A program made the translations under genes and the position numbers. A DNA stretch of 64,000 bases from Powellomyces hirtus (lineage: Eukaryota > Chytridiomycota > Chytridiomycetes > Spizellomycetales > Powellomycetaceae). Below, piece after piece: positions 24,901 through 36,392 of this stretch (position 1 is its first letter; each line of letters begins with the position of its first letter). The stretch is taken from contig JAHLKG010000018.1 in the NCBI GenBank assembly GCA_025526995.1, positions 124,001 through 188,000 on the forward strand. The letters run 5' to 3'. The notes below the pieces were generated by a model. That model ran no database searches. It had not been told where the DNA came from and was given only the letters and a program-made list of their open reading frames with translations.

Positions 24901-25834
24901 AACGGAACGCAGGTTGAACTTTTGCACAAAACGCCAATCGACGGGATCCCGTACGCCCTGTGCGCGTTCCAGGGTCGATTGCTGGTCGGTACGGGCAAGA
25001 CATTGCGCATCTACGACGCCGGAAAGAAAAAGCTGCTGCGAAAGTGTGAAAATAAGCAGTTTCCAAACAACATTCTGACGCTCCACACACAAGGCGATCG
25101 CATTGTGGTCGGTGACGTGCAAGAGTCGGTTCATTATGCTTCTTATAGGCATTTTGACAACCGCATCGTCATTTTTGCCGATGACACCATCCCGCGCTGG
25201 ATCACCACGACGACCATGCTTGATTACGATACCGTGGTTGGAGGCGACAAGTTTGGAAACATTTTTGTTAACCGACTCGCAGCGGAGACGTCAGAGGAAG
25301 TGGACGATGACCCTACTGGTAACAAACTCGTGTATGAAAAAGGTTATTTGCAGGGTGCTCCACATAAAGTATGTCTCAGGCTATTCGTCTCGGCAAAAGG
25401 CATTCAATGATGTTGTTGCTCATCGTCGTCCTTTTTCAACGCAGGTCGAACACGCCGCCGAATTCTTCATCGGCGAAACACTAACATCCATAACCAAGAC
25501 GGTCATGGTACCTGGAGGCCGCGAGATTGTTGTCTACACGACCTTGCTCGGCACGATCGGATGTCTTATCCCGTTCCAATCTAAAGAAGATGTCGACTTC
25601 TTCCAAACCCTCGAAATGCATCTCCGTGGCAAAGCCCCACCACTCTGCGGACGCGACCATCTCTCTTACCGCTCCTACTACGTGCCTGTCCGCAACGTCA
25701 TTGATGGCGATATGTGCGAGCAGTTCAACTCGCTACCGAATGAGGTCAAGCGCAGTATTGCGGAGGAACTCGACCGCGAAGTGCATGAGATTAGCAAGAA
25801 GCTGGAGGACGTTAGGAATAGGGTTGCGTTTTAG
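21979..25834 (+). CDS. RSE1: Splicing factor 3B subunit 3 (SF3b130)
   Basis: Core scaffold of the SF3b complex of the U2 snRNP, a DDB1-like protein of three WD40 beta-propellers that supports branch-point recognition. Exons are 21979-22204, 22268-22438, 22505-25368 and 25445-25834, all with GT-AG introns and matching phases, giving 1216 aa, essentially the length of human SF3B3. It begins [14 protein letters not shown] and includes the conserved [10 protein letters not shown] and [11 protein letters not shown]. The C-terminal CPSF-A region carries [30 protein letters not shown] and [13 protein letters not shown], nearly the metazoan sequence. The second and third exons are short and cover the first propeller blades. 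The last intron (76 nt) has an open frame that would give a false stop just inside it if retained. Identity is very secure. Confidence 0.97.
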
Positions 25835-25967
25835 GCGAGATGAGGTGTTCCGGTCTATGTAGTTTTGTGTAGTTGGTACCAAACTCATTTCTGATCCCTT
25901 TCTCCATCTCTCCTTTCCTAAATTTACTGTTTCTCCCTTCCGACGGAGATGGACTTGAGTTGTAAAT

Positions 25968-25977
25968 ATATAAAAGC
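25968..25977 (+). promoter_or_regulatory. TATA-like element before the PAN-like membrane protein gene
   Basis: TATATAAAAG lies 34 bp before the ATG at 26011 and about 130 bp after the RSE1 stop. A short upstream reading frame (ATG at 25987) overlaps the main ATG. The spacing is tight, so the true start could be further downstream. Confidence 0.35.
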
Positions 25978-26010
25978 AAACAAAATGTACGATCCGTCGC
26001 TGAGTTCGAA

Positions 26011-27228
26011 ATGACATATGTGTTGGCTATGCCCTTTCGGAAGCAAGTGGGATGCGACACCTACCCAGTTTATCACTACAGGCCCGGGACGCTTGTCATT
26101 GGTAAGGACGTCGTCCAAGCACATTTGGGAATTGCTGCGTGTAATGATAATAGTTTAAAATTCAGTGGACAGCTATGCAACAAACCGCCGACAAACACCC
26201 ATTGAGGAAATGTGATTGGTTCGCATATAACAAAACCAGTCAAGGATTGCTTCCTGCGCAGTCTTCCTTCAGGAGAGGTAAATGATTGGCAATGTGCTTC
26301 TCAGAGAAACACGAGTTCCGGCTAAAAACATTCCCATTCCGCTTCTCACACAATCACCCAGTTCGTCAAATACGCGACTACATTTGTTCTCGTTCCCGAC
26401 ATCACGCTAAAAGGATGATCTGCCAAGACCCAACCCAGGCGACACTTTGGCCAACATCCAGAACTCCTCAGTGACCATGACCACTGAGTTGTGCATGAGC
26501 AACTGTCAGCAGACCGCTGGATGCTTCTACGCCAACTGGAACTCGAAAGAGTGTTGGATGAAGCAGGCTAGCGCGGTGGAACCGGAGTTTGGTGTTGGAT
26601 TGTATAATGAGAAGGGTAATATCACTGGCGGCTCGAGCGACAAGCCTAATACTGTTGCTACTGTGGCCGGTACGATCGCTGGGGTTGCTGGAGTGGCCGT
26701 CGGAGTTGCAGTGTTGTTTTTCTGCAACAGGAAGAAACGGAAACGTGGAAAGACCATCAATGAGGTATCTATTCGCAATCCGTTACGAACAGTCACAGCT
26801 CATTGATAGCGCCGCTCCTTGCTCACATCCGTGAGTTCCATTGAGGAAGGTGGGCGTCTCAACCGCCACCCTCCAGCGAACCGCGCCCCCCAGACCCCAA
26901 TCAGTTGCATTCACGCTCGAGACCGGCGCTATCTAGAAACCGCAGAAGTTCTCAGCGACAAACTCGAGCCCACACCACCAGCAATCGTAACCTCACCCAT
27001 CACCCATTATCGCCCACACCCATCCCAGACCACCAACAACCCGCATCACCCACCGACAACCTGCCCCCCGCGTACGATATCACAACTGCCGCCTCCAGCA
27101 CCGAACCAGACAACTCGGAGTTCCACGCCACACGCGACAATTTATCAGTAACTCTGGATGATTTGAGTTGCAAGGAAGAAGACACGGTCCTGGTGCAGCA
27201 TTTGGAAGTTGCATCGCTGTCAATGTGA
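26011..27228 (+). CDS. Putative single-pass membrane protein with PAN/apple-like domain and PPAY tail
   Basis: Model inferred from splice signals: exons 26011-26101, 26439-26764 and 26905-27228, with matching phases, 246 aa. The middle exon encodes ELCMSNCQQTAGCFYANWNSK followed by ECWMK. This cysteine pattern with the terminal C-W-x-K is typical of PAN/apple domains, which bind proteins or sugars outside the cell. A Gly/Ala/Val-rich membrane segment (TIAGVAGVAVGVAVLFF) and a basic stop-transfer stretch (RKKRKRGK) follow. The third exon would be a Ser/Pro-rich cytoplasmic tail with LPPAYD; PPxY motifs are known to recruit WW-domain ubiquitin ligases of the Rsp5/NEDD4 type. No signal peptide is evident in exon 1, and the first intron (337 nt) is longer than its neighbours, so the 5' end is the weakest part. 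Could be a pseudogene or lack its true first exon. Confidence 0.45.
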
Positions 27229-28488
27229 CCCGCGGGGGGAAGGGGACCGTGCCGATTGCATACTTGAAGGCGGGGAGGAGAGACAAAACGTCCCGCTACT
27301 AGGCTTCTGTCCCTGCTGTGCTGTTTGTTGCTTCCACGATATTTTTGAATTCCCTTCCGCCTATCCCCCACGGATTCTGATGTGGGTGCTTTGAGACTGT
27401 CATCATATCAGTGTGCATAATTTCAAAGGAACATGATAGACCAACCAACAAACAGTGCTCACCTGAGTGGCTTCGCCAGATACCACATCATATAGCAGCG
27501 CCCATTATCGATCAAACGCGAAAGCTAGCCAAGAGATATGCGTTTTGCGAAGGTGCGATGTCGGTGGTGGCGCAGCGTGCCGCGTAGGAACTGCGCCACG
27601 CACACAGAACCGCGTCGCTATTTTTCCGAGGAAGTGGCCTTACCATGGAACACAACAGGAGGAAAGATGTTTCACGTCGGCATTGAATGAAACTGTGTAG
27701 CCGCTCCATCACTTTTTTTTTAGATCAAGTGGAGGAGCCTGTTCTTTCGCATACCTGGAATGATTTTCCATACGTACTAATCTCTCAAGACTATTGATCG
27801 TTGTTTGCCAGTGGATCGTTGTTTTGCCAGTGGGATCATTGTCGGCCAGTGGCTCAGATGACGTCTAATCCATTCACTGCATTCGGTGGCATCTCTTTTA
27901 GTGCGTTGCGCGTGCAACGATCATTCAAGGCCCAACATATTTTGAGTTGAGTGTTCCAAAAAGTAGCCCTTGTGAGGTGCAAGGAATTAATTACAGTCGA
28001 CAGTCGACCAAGGGTTGGTGACGATGTTGGCCGTCTGAGCCAACGGGGGACACTTGAGGCGGAATCCACGTATTCTCATTGGAAATTTTTCACTGAGGCC
28101 TCGCGTCGCGAAACACGCGCGCTGAAGGAAGAACACTCCGAGTCCACGACGCCCAGTCGGCTGATGCGGGTTTTGTGAACCTGTTGTGGAACATAGACGT
28201 CTCACCAACGTGCAGTCATTCGCCGCCTGCCAGGTTCCAAGGTATGAATATTGGCCCTGTATCTAATTTAGTTGCAACGATGCGCAAGGCGGCCGAATTT
28301 GCACCAAACAACACCGCTCCCAAATGTTTCTGACGTTCCATGGGCGCCCCAGTGTCACCGTGTCTGACGATTCCCCCGCGACCGCAAGCCTCAAATCGTC
28401 AAAGTGCTGGCTTGCTCTTTTTTTCTTCATGGAAAAAGGTTATGAATTTGTGAATGCGGCACGGCGCTGCGCGAGTACGTCGACCCAT
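27229..28488. other. Gene-free intergenic region
   Basis: Between the PAN-like protein and the secreted hydrolase, both on the plus strand. Holds a small tandem repeat at 27796-27852 and, at its right end, the hydrolase promoter. No protein signature seen. Confidence 0.45.
27796..27852 (+). repeat. Three tandem copies of an about 19-bp unit
   Basis: Copies at 27796-27813, 27814-27833 and 27834-27852 follow the pattern GATCGTTGTTTGCCAGTGG with small differences, the third being the most diverged. It may be a minisatellite or clustered protein-binding sites; nothing decides between these. Confidence 0.7.
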
Positions 28489-28500
28489 GTATAAAAACGG
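28489..28500 (+). promoter_or_regulatory. TATA box of the secreted hydrolase gene
   Basis: GTATAAAAACGG lies about 95-100 bp upstream of the ATG at 28593, followed by a pyrimidine-rich leader (CTCTCCCTCTGC). This is a typical arrangement for a strongly expressed fungal gene. Confidence 0.55.
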
Positions 28501-28592
28501 CGCGGCGGAGTTCTCTCCCTCTGCTCTTCATCCGATCTCCCACTCGGGCATTCTTTGAATCGATTACCCCTCATCATACCCCCCCCCTAGCC

Positions 28593-29763
28593 ATGCACTT
28601 TCTCAAAGTATCTGCCGCCCTCGTCCTCTCGTTGACCGCGTTCGTCTCTGCCGCGCCGACGCCCAGCGTGTTCATCACGGCCGAAAAAGACCTGACTGCA
28701 CTGTGGAACGGTCCCATGTACCAGCAGTACATCTCATCCACCAACGGAACCACGCTGGGTATGCCCCGTGCTGATGGTGGAGCCGTGAACCTTCCCTGGA
28801 GGTGAGTCATCAAGGGCCTGTGGTGATCTCCCCTACGCGTCGCGCTCACCCATCATTCTCTTGGTCAGATACTACCCCTCCCTCGCAAAGGAAACCAAAA
28901 ACACGATCATCTTGACCAACGGTCGAGCCGAAACCGTCGGAAAATTCCGCGAGTTCATCTACGACCTCTCCCAAAATGGATTCAACGTCCTGACCTGGGA
29001 CCACCGAGGGCAAGGTCTCGCTCCCCGTCTCGGATGCCAACCCACCACCCTTTCCGACGTTGAAGACTTCAACGAAGGCTACGTTGGCGACATGCAGAAA
29101 ATTATCACCGACAACAAGAAGAGCGGACTTATCGCAGGCCACAACCTCCTCTTCTGGGGTCACTCCATGGGTGGAGGCATCGGTGTCGGCCACATGCAGA
29201 AATTCCCCGGCACCTTCGCGGCGGCTGTCTTGTCCGCACCCATGCTCGAAATCAACACCGACCCGTATCCAGGCATTGTCGCTCTCCCCATCGCCGACAT
29301 CATTGAAGCGTTCGGCGGCCCCTGCGCCGCAGCTCCCGGTCAAAACCCCGTCCCCGGTCCCGTCCAAGACCCCAACCTCGGCGGTGTTACTACATCCGCC
29401 ATCCGGTTCACCCTCAGTCGCCAGATCTACACTCAATTCCCCAACGCGCAACTCGGCGGATCCACGGCACGATGGGTCTCGGAAGCCATCTCGGCCATCC
29501 AGGCGTACGTCCTCAAGGCCAAGTACACCACCACCCCGATCCAGCTCCACCAAGCCGCCCTCGACACTCTCGTTAACGATAACGGCCAGAACGTCTTCTG
29601 TAAGGGTCTCAAGGTCCTGGGCGTCACCGTCATCAAGCCCGCACCCAAGTGTCAGCTGATTCGTCACGAGGCGGCCAAACACGAGATCTGGGCTGAGGTG
29701 GACTCCATCCGTACCCCGTACATGAACACCATCATTGCGTACTTCCGCCAATTCTCCGTTTAG
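28593..29763 (+). CDS. Secreted alpha/beta hydrolase, lysophospholipase L2 (PldB)-like
   Basis: Exons 28593-28801 and 28869-29763 give 367 aa. An N-terminal signal peptide (residues 1 to about 20, hydrophobic VSAALVLSLTAFVSAA) predicts secretion. The core matches the PldB/monoglyceride-lipase group: NGRAETVGKFREFIYDL, DHRGQG (114-119) and the nucleophile elbow GHSMGG with Ser169. Asp302 (ALDTLV) and His341 (KHEIWAE) complete a plausible triad. The C-terminal pattern HEIWAEVDSIR is characteristic of the PldB branch. Substrates in this family are lysophospholipids or monoacylglycerols; which one applies cannot be read from sequence. The preceding TATA box and pyrimidine-rich leader suggest good expression. 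Family call is firm; substrate is open. Confidence 0.9.
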
Positions 29764-30209
29764 AAGGAACCCCCGCCCTCGTCGGGCTTTGCTACCCTCT
29801 TGCAAACAATTTTGTCAGCTATATACCTATCGGGCCTCACAATAAGAACAGTCACGGGCATACCGCTGGTCGGTCCCGTAAAAACAAACTAGAAAGCAGT
29901 CATTAGGCTAGATAGAAGTCATTGAGTACTTTCTTAGTGTGGATAATTTATCATTGAGTTGGAAGGAAACCTTTATTGCGCCTCTCATATTTCATCGTTT
30001 GATTTTGTGCTCGTTGACGTCTTGATCTTATCATGAGAGACTTCCATTTTTTTTTTTTTGAGTTCCCGTATTTGCTCTACAGTGAGCCTGGACACCCAAT
30101 CAATCCCAGAAAATATTTGAGAACACCAATACCGATAGAGACATTCATCAAACAAATACAACATCTGTCTTTCTGATTCCTACTACTAGCTACTTAAACC
30201 TTCTACCCA
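29764..30209. other. Convergent intergenic region
   Basis: Holds the 3' ends of the hydrolase (+) and R-SNARE (-) genes. A T run occurs near 30048-30059. Nothing else noted. Confidence 0.5.
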
Positions 30210-31371
30210 TCACGTCGGCGCCGGAGCCGGCGGCGGAACAACAGGCGGGTTGGGGTCGGGCACGACTGGAGGCGGTGGCGGCGGCGCAGGAGCTGGTGCT
30301 GGTGCCGGTACAGCCGGCGGGGGCGGAGCAATGATGACGGGCGGGGCAGTCTGTTGCTTTGGTGTGAAGATGTAGACAATCATCGAGACCAAGGCAGCTG
30401 AGTGGAGAAAAAGAGGTGGTTGTTAGTGTTGGACTTGGGCGGCGTGGAAGGATGGGATGTGATGGCTTACTTGTGATGAGCAGGAAGACTAGCAAGCCTG
30501 TGCAGTAGAGCCAAATCGAGTTCTGTTGCGAAAGAATGAGACATGAGAGTGTTTGGATAAATGGTCAGAACCATAATTTCGAACGCATCGTGAATATGTT
30601 GGCAAGGATGAACTTACGCGATGGTTTGCAAACCAACGATCACTCTCAATCCTCCGACCACGTTTCTTGAACAAGCTACTCGCATTCTCCAACCGCGCTA
30701 CCAAGCCAAAACCGTTATCATTACCTTCTCCCATCATAGTTCCTTTGTGTCCACGTACCCGACTTATTCGCAATGTCCTTCAACCGATCACCTCTTCCCA
30801 TTAACCTCCCAATAACCGCATCCACCGCCCCACGGACCTCGTCGACATCGTCACTAATCTGTTCCACCCGCCCGTCCTCAATATCCTCATACCCCTGCGT
30901 GCGGGTCACGATTGGTTCGGTGGTCGAGCCGTAGTGGGCGGGACGCAATGCAGAAGGGACGCCGTCGCTCGAGCGAGGGAGGAAGGACCGTGGAGGTAGT
31001 TGGGGACGAGCGGCGTTTTGGTAGGCGTCGTGTTGTTGTCGGGCGGCGGCTATGGATTGAGCGGTGGGTAGGAATGGCTGCTTGGAGGAGGAGGGGCGGG
31101 AAGACGAGGATGGTTCGACGGAGGGAATTAGGCGGGCCTATATATTGAACGAAGATGAAAATGATGGAAACGATGTAGAAACGAGAAGAAATGTAGCAGT
31201 GAACGAAAGGTTGACAGTACATACCGTCTCGTCATAATACTCATCCTCCGAATCCTCATCCGATGAAGACGCGCCCGCCGACACCTTGTCGACGAGCGTA
31301 CGCAGACCTTTTGTGGCCGCATTTGCAAACTTGAGAAGACGCGGTTTGTGTTTCTTTTTGCCCATGGTCAT
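30210..31371 (-). CDS. Synaptobrevin-family R-SNARE with C-terminal proline-rich extension
   Basis: Exons 31225-31371, 30759-31137, 30618-30697, 30471-30522 and 30210-30397 (phases agree) give 281 aa. R-SNAREs pair with three Q-SNARE helices to fuse vesicles with target membranes. The SNARE motif (about 138-195) begins GRVEQISDDVDEVRGAV, has the zero-layer Arg164 in RLMGRGDRL and continues into LFKKRGRRIESDRWFANH. A membrane anchor follows (about 206-229, LYCTGLLVFLLITTALVSMI). The N-terminal part is basic then Ser/Pro-rich and disordered-looking, with an acidic DEDSEDEYYDE stretch; there is no longin domain. After the anchor comes a tail of about 50 residues that is mostly Pro, Ala and Val. 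Most VAMPs stop within a few residues of the anchor. Starts at 31371 (MTMGKKK) or 31365 are equally possible; a longer upstream frame looks non-coding. Confidence 0.85.
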
Positions 31372-32766
31372 CTGCGTTGTTCGGTGTTTTCGTGACAGGG
31401 TTCCCTTCACTCGTGTGATCTTGGGCGAAGCCGCATGGAAGTCGTGAATCATAACCAGTTGATTGGCGCATCGCGTAATCTGTTTACTAGCGACCGCGTT
31501 TGCTGACAACTTAGCAGGCACGTGGGAAGGCGTGATCTCACAATCGTCGGATGTGCTATATTTCTTTGCATTGAAGTGAATTTCTGTTGAAGATACAGAG
31601 TTTTGGTCAATATGCGGTACTTTCATATGTCTGATGATGAAGGGTAAAATAAGCTGTGGGAGAGGTTATCGATTATACAGGCACTAACTTACGCGTTTGG
31701 GCAACTGACGCCCGCCGATGTCATTTTTTAAAGCTTTTTTTTTGGACCATCGATGTAAAGATCATTGTATGCGATAATATCTGACCTTTTCAGGCACCTC
31801 TGTTTGTCTGTCCCCGCCCGCCAGCCAGCAGAGCGCAGTTTCGCTTACGCGATCCGATCGTGTGGCTTAGCTGCGCGATCGGTTTGACACTGTCGAAAAC
31901 GGACCACAAACCCTTCCAAGCACTTGTATGAGTCTATGGTGATGAGCATGGGAGGCTGAGTCACGATGAATATGGGCAAGTTGGGCCGGATGATTTGAAT
32001 CCGAGTCTAGACGTGGGAACAGTCTCTTGATGCCGATTCACAGCCAACACCACGCTGATGACCACAAAAAAAAAGAAGGCTGCTCAATGAGTCATTGGAA
32101 GAGGGAGTCCTCTTCACGGGGAAAAGGGACTAACTGCCATGTGGAGCTTGGACTGGAACTGATGGTCGTCGACTGACAGTTCAGAAACATATGCACGTGC
32201 TGTTCAGGGACCATGAAGAGCAGCGGCCATCATTATCCGCTAACATTTGCGGGGTGGCACGACCAGTTAGTGTGAAACCTGCCCTGCGGGGTGGGAACAG
32301 GAACAAGACTGGAGCTGCATAGATATTGACAGCGTGGAATCGGAACGGATCTGACTCATTCCCCGCCTGTCAGTGACTTGAATGCGCGGGCGCGTCGGGG
32401 AGCTTGTCTCACCTGTCATCCCTGAAATAGCTTCCCGACAGAATCCCCCCCCCCCCCCCCCCGCCTGCCAATACACTTCCTGTCTTTAAAAGCAGACGGG
32501 CTCGCCTGCTACCCCCCTCTCCTCTCCAAGAGTCTTCCATCCCACCACTTTGATATCAACACTCGCTTACAACATTCTACTAGCTTCTGATCACTCCACC
32601 GAGCTGTCCAAACCGCTAAAAAGCACACACTTGTCAGTGTTCTCCCTCACCCACCCCTGCAGTGGGACATTCTGAACCCCTCTCCACCGTTTCCCTCTCT
32701 GTACCCACCAAACTCCTTTGTATCTCAACTCCATCACTCTCAACCTTCGTTGTCTAGTTCGCAATC
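31372..32766. promoter_or_regulatory. Divergent intergenic region R-SNARE / Argonaute
   Basis: About 1.4 kb between two divergent starts. CACGTG palindromes occur at 31519-31524 and 32194-32199. An 18-bp poly-C tract lies at 32445-32462, and the last 250 bp before the Argonaute ATG are strongly pyrimidine-rich, like a fungal core promoter and leader. No further gene seen. Confidence 0.4.
32445..32462. repeat. Poly-C tract, 18 bp
   Basis: Uninterrupted C run about 305 bp upstream of the Argonaute start codon, the only long G/C homopolymer in this window close to a promoter. Confidence 0.9.
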
Positions 32767-35700
32767 ATGTCTACGACTTCCGCGCGCCCTTCGAGCGGCG
32801 GCACGATGGTCATCCCCGGCACGCTACCCAGCCGCCCAGGCGCTGGCACCGCTGGCAAGAAGGTCCAAGTCACGGCCAACTACTGGCCTGCCACGACCAT
32901 GTCCATTAAGCCCGTTCACCAGTACGATATCTCGATCGAGGGTCAAGGCAGCAAGACTTTGCCTATCCCCGTAAACCGCAAGGTCTTTGAAGCAGCAGTT
33001 TGGGCTGCCGAAAACAACAAGGTGTTCACTGGAACCGGAAAATACATTGTAAGTGACTTGTTTCTGTTTTTTCTGTTGTTTGATGAGAACTCTTGTTGAT
33101 CGCGCTCTTTGCTGTCCTTTTGACAGGTCTTCGACGGCAGGAAGATTGCATGGTCCCCCATGAAGCTCGACCTCGGTACCGCCGAAGCGATGAAGGCCAC
33201 GGTTATCTTGCCTGAGGAGAACGGAAACGGCGCCGCAACTGCACCTCCTGTAACTGGCGGTGGCGGCACCGGTGGTCCCGCTGCTGGCGCACCCCCTCCT
33301 AGGTACAATGTTGTCTTTACTTACTAGGACACATCTTTGGGCGCTTGACTGACAATTCATCATCTTTCTCTGTTTTTATAGGAAATTCACTTTCACTATC
33401 AAGTATGCAGCCGAGATCAAAATGGAGCGCCTGAAGAAGTTCGTCATGGGCGAACTCCCCGAAGGCGATCACGCTCAGGAAGCCGTGAAGTAAGCTGTCA
33501 CTTCACTGTCATTGCTGCATACAAGCCTTATTTGCTCACCCGTTTTCTTGATTTCCTTACCGCTGTTTTTAGTGTCTTCGACGCCATTATCAGGCACAAC
33601 GCCTCCAAGATTAAAGGCTGCGAGCCTGTTGGTCGCGGGTACGTTCACTTCAATATTACATTGCTGTTTCGCACTTAGCGCCTACTCATTGTTTCTTCTT
33701 CTCTGTACTTTTTGCACAGATGGTACCTCAAGTCTCTCTACCCAGCCCCTGCCGATCTTACCGGCGGAGCCGAGGCATGGAACGGACTTCGTCTCTCCAT
33801 GCGTGCCGGCGAGAAAAACATGTTCTTGAATGCTGATTTGGCTACCACGGCCTTCGTGCTGTCGGGTAAGACTCGCATTTGATTATGACTGATGGATATC
33901 GTAGGCCCTCATGTATTCATTGCCCATTCTCGCTCTTTCCCGTTCCAGGCAACGCCATCGACGTCGTGAAGCGCATCCTCAATCGCCAGGACATGTCTCG
34001 CGCGCTCACGGAGCGCGACTGCCAGGCCATCGGTAGACTTCTCTCCAAAGTCAGGATCCGTCTCGCCTTCGCCCGTCAGGGCCGCAAGCAGTACGGCATC
34101 AACAAGGTCGACTCTACTCCGGCCCAGCGTAACATGTTCGACCACACCTCGGGCGGTGTCACGCGCAAGATCAGCGTTGCCGACTACTTCCGCGAGACGT
34201 ACAATATTCAGCTCAAGTATCCCCACCTGCCCTGCTTTGTCTGCGGTGATGTCAAGAGGCCTGTCCACCTGCCTTTTGAAGTCGTCGAGGTCGTGCCGGG
34301 ACAGGCCTACAGAAGGAAGCTGGATGAGACCCAGACGGTATGTTTCCGCATCTTATGAGAAAATCATGATGTTGATTGTGCAATTTTATTCTCTTTTTTC
34401 TTTATTAGGGCAAAATGATTGCCATCGCTCAGCAGAAGCCTGTGGACCGCCTCAACCGCACCATGGGCGGTATCCACAGCATTGTTGGCGCCGTGCGCGA
34501 AGGCACTACCACGCGCGACAACCCGTACCTCGAAGCCTTCGGAGTCAAGCTTGCCAAAGACCCACTCACCATCACCGCGCGCGTTCTCGAGCCGCCCGAA
34601 CTTTCCTACAACCCAAAGTCGCGCCAGAAGACCATCAAGCCCATGGACGGCACCTGGAATCTCCGCGACAAGCAGGTCTGCCGTGGCATGACGCTTCACT
34701 CGTGGTCCGTGTTGGTCTTGGCTCCGGAACAGAGGGTCAACCGCGCGTCGGTCGATAACTTTGTAAAAGTGCTGGTCGGTGCATGCAAGACTCATGGAAT
34801 GGAAGTCACGATGGAAAAGCCACCCATGCGCTACGGGACGGACAAGAATGTTGAGGAAATGCTTAAGGCTGCGTACCGTGACGCTGGCGATGTACGTTCA
34901 TTGTAACATCGTTCTCACATTCATTTCGAGCACATTTCTAATCCTTCCTTTCTTCTCTTTTCTTCCTGCAACATAGGGCTGCCGCACCAAGCCTCAGATG
35001 ATTCTCGTGATCGTTCCCGACACGAACCCCCGTCGCTACGCCGAAATCAAGCGCACGTCGGACACTACTCTTGGAGTGATCACCCAGTGCATGCAATCCA
35101 AGCGTAAGTCCTTTCGCCTCTCAATGTCCATCATTACACTACCACATCTAACACCTTGTTGTGCTGCTTTTGTTTCTCTGCAGATGTCGGCAAGGCCTCG
35201 ATGCAGTACTGCACCAACCTGGTCCTGAAGATCAACGTCAAGCTCGGCGGCGCAAACGCGTACCTCACCGGCAAGACGGACAAGGCTCCTGCTCACTTGC
35301 CTTTCATCACCGACGCGCCTACGCTGGTCATTGGCATGGACGTAAGCTTAATTGTGACTGATGCTACTTTGTTCGCTTTGGTGATTTTCTAATCAATTTC
35401 TTCCTCGTTTTTTGGACAATAGGTCACTCATCCCGGTCCTGGTGAAGGCACTTCGCGGCCGTCGATCGCCGCCATGGTTGGTGAGTTTCTTAAAAGACCC
35501 CATACCTTCTCTCTTCTACTCGATTCTCACACTCTCCCTTCCTCTCTTCACTCCCACGCAGGCTCTCTTGACGCCCAATGCGCGCGTTTCGCAGCCACGC
35601 TTCGTATCCAGCGCTCTCCTCAAGGCCGACAACGCTGCGATATTATTCAAGACGTCTTTGGTATGACGACCGAACTTCTCCGGGCCTTCTACCGCTCCAC

Positions 35701-36392
35701 TAGCAGGAAGCCCAATCGAATCATCGTGTACCGCGACGGCGCCTCCGAGGGCCAATTCGTTGAAATTCGACAAACCGAGATTGCCGCCCTCAATCGTGCT
35801 TGTGCCGAGATTGAGAAGGGTTACGCGCCCCCCATCACTTACATTGTCGTCACGAAGAGGCACAACACTAGGTTCTTTCCCAAGAGGCGAGAGGAAGCCG
35901 ACAAGAGTGGAAACATCCAGCCGGGAACTGTTATCGATACTAACATCACGCTTCCCAAGGAGTGGGGTAAGTTCTTCGCGATCCATTTCTCACCAACGTT
36001 GATGCATCGCAGCCAACTAAGTCCCCTCTTTTCTTCTCTCCTTGCTTTTCCTTGCCACAGACTTCTTCCTGAACTCCCACGCCGGTCTGCTCGGTACCTC
36101 GCGCAGCGCCCATTACCACGTCCTCCACGACGACAACAAATTCACTCCAGACCGCCTTCAAAACATGACATACCGTCTCTGTTACCTGTACGCTCGTTGC
36201 ACGCGTTCTGTCAGCGTCTGCCCGCCCATTTACTATGCGGACCTGGTCGCCGCCCGTGCCCGCGCCCACTTCCAGGGTCTCGAGTGGGGCGAGGAGAGTT
36301 CCCCGGGTGCAGCCGCCGAGCACGCCAAGATGTGGGACACCAAGTTTGCCAAGGTCAAGCCCGAACTTGGGTCGGTCATGTACTACATGTGA
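32767..36392 (+). CDS. Argonaute (AGO-clade) small-RNA effector
   Basis: Twelve exons: 32767-33048, 33127-33302, 33382-33489, 33573-33638, 33720-33865, 33949-34337, 34409-34891, 34977-35103, 35184-35341, 35423-35480, 35562-35966, 36061-36392. All are GT-AG with consistent phases; 909 aa. Argonautes bind guide RNAs and silence or cut complementary transcripts. Domains in order: N (about 40-210), linker, PAZ (about 260-390, with [20 protein letters not shown]), MID (about 470-580) and PIWI (about 590-890). The PIWI catalytic positions are D645 (GMDVTHP), D723 ([10 protein letters not shown]) and H817 (SRSAHYHVL). The second acidic position, Glu in slicing Argonautes (QEIIQD), reads Asp691 here (RCDIIQD). 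Otherwise the PIWI domain looks intact, so the protein is probably functional. The pattern fits the AGO rather than PIWI clade. A Gly/Ala/Pro-rich insert lies near residues 129-152. Confidence 0.96.

Noticed and set aside
28846..29805. 319-codon minus-strand open frame
   Set aside because: Antisense of the secreted hydrolase; no domain visible.
31372..31626. N-terminal extension of the R-SNARE from an ATG at 31626
   Set aside because: The residues lack any SNARE N-terminal domain features, and the MTMGKKK start gives a compact, plausible protein.
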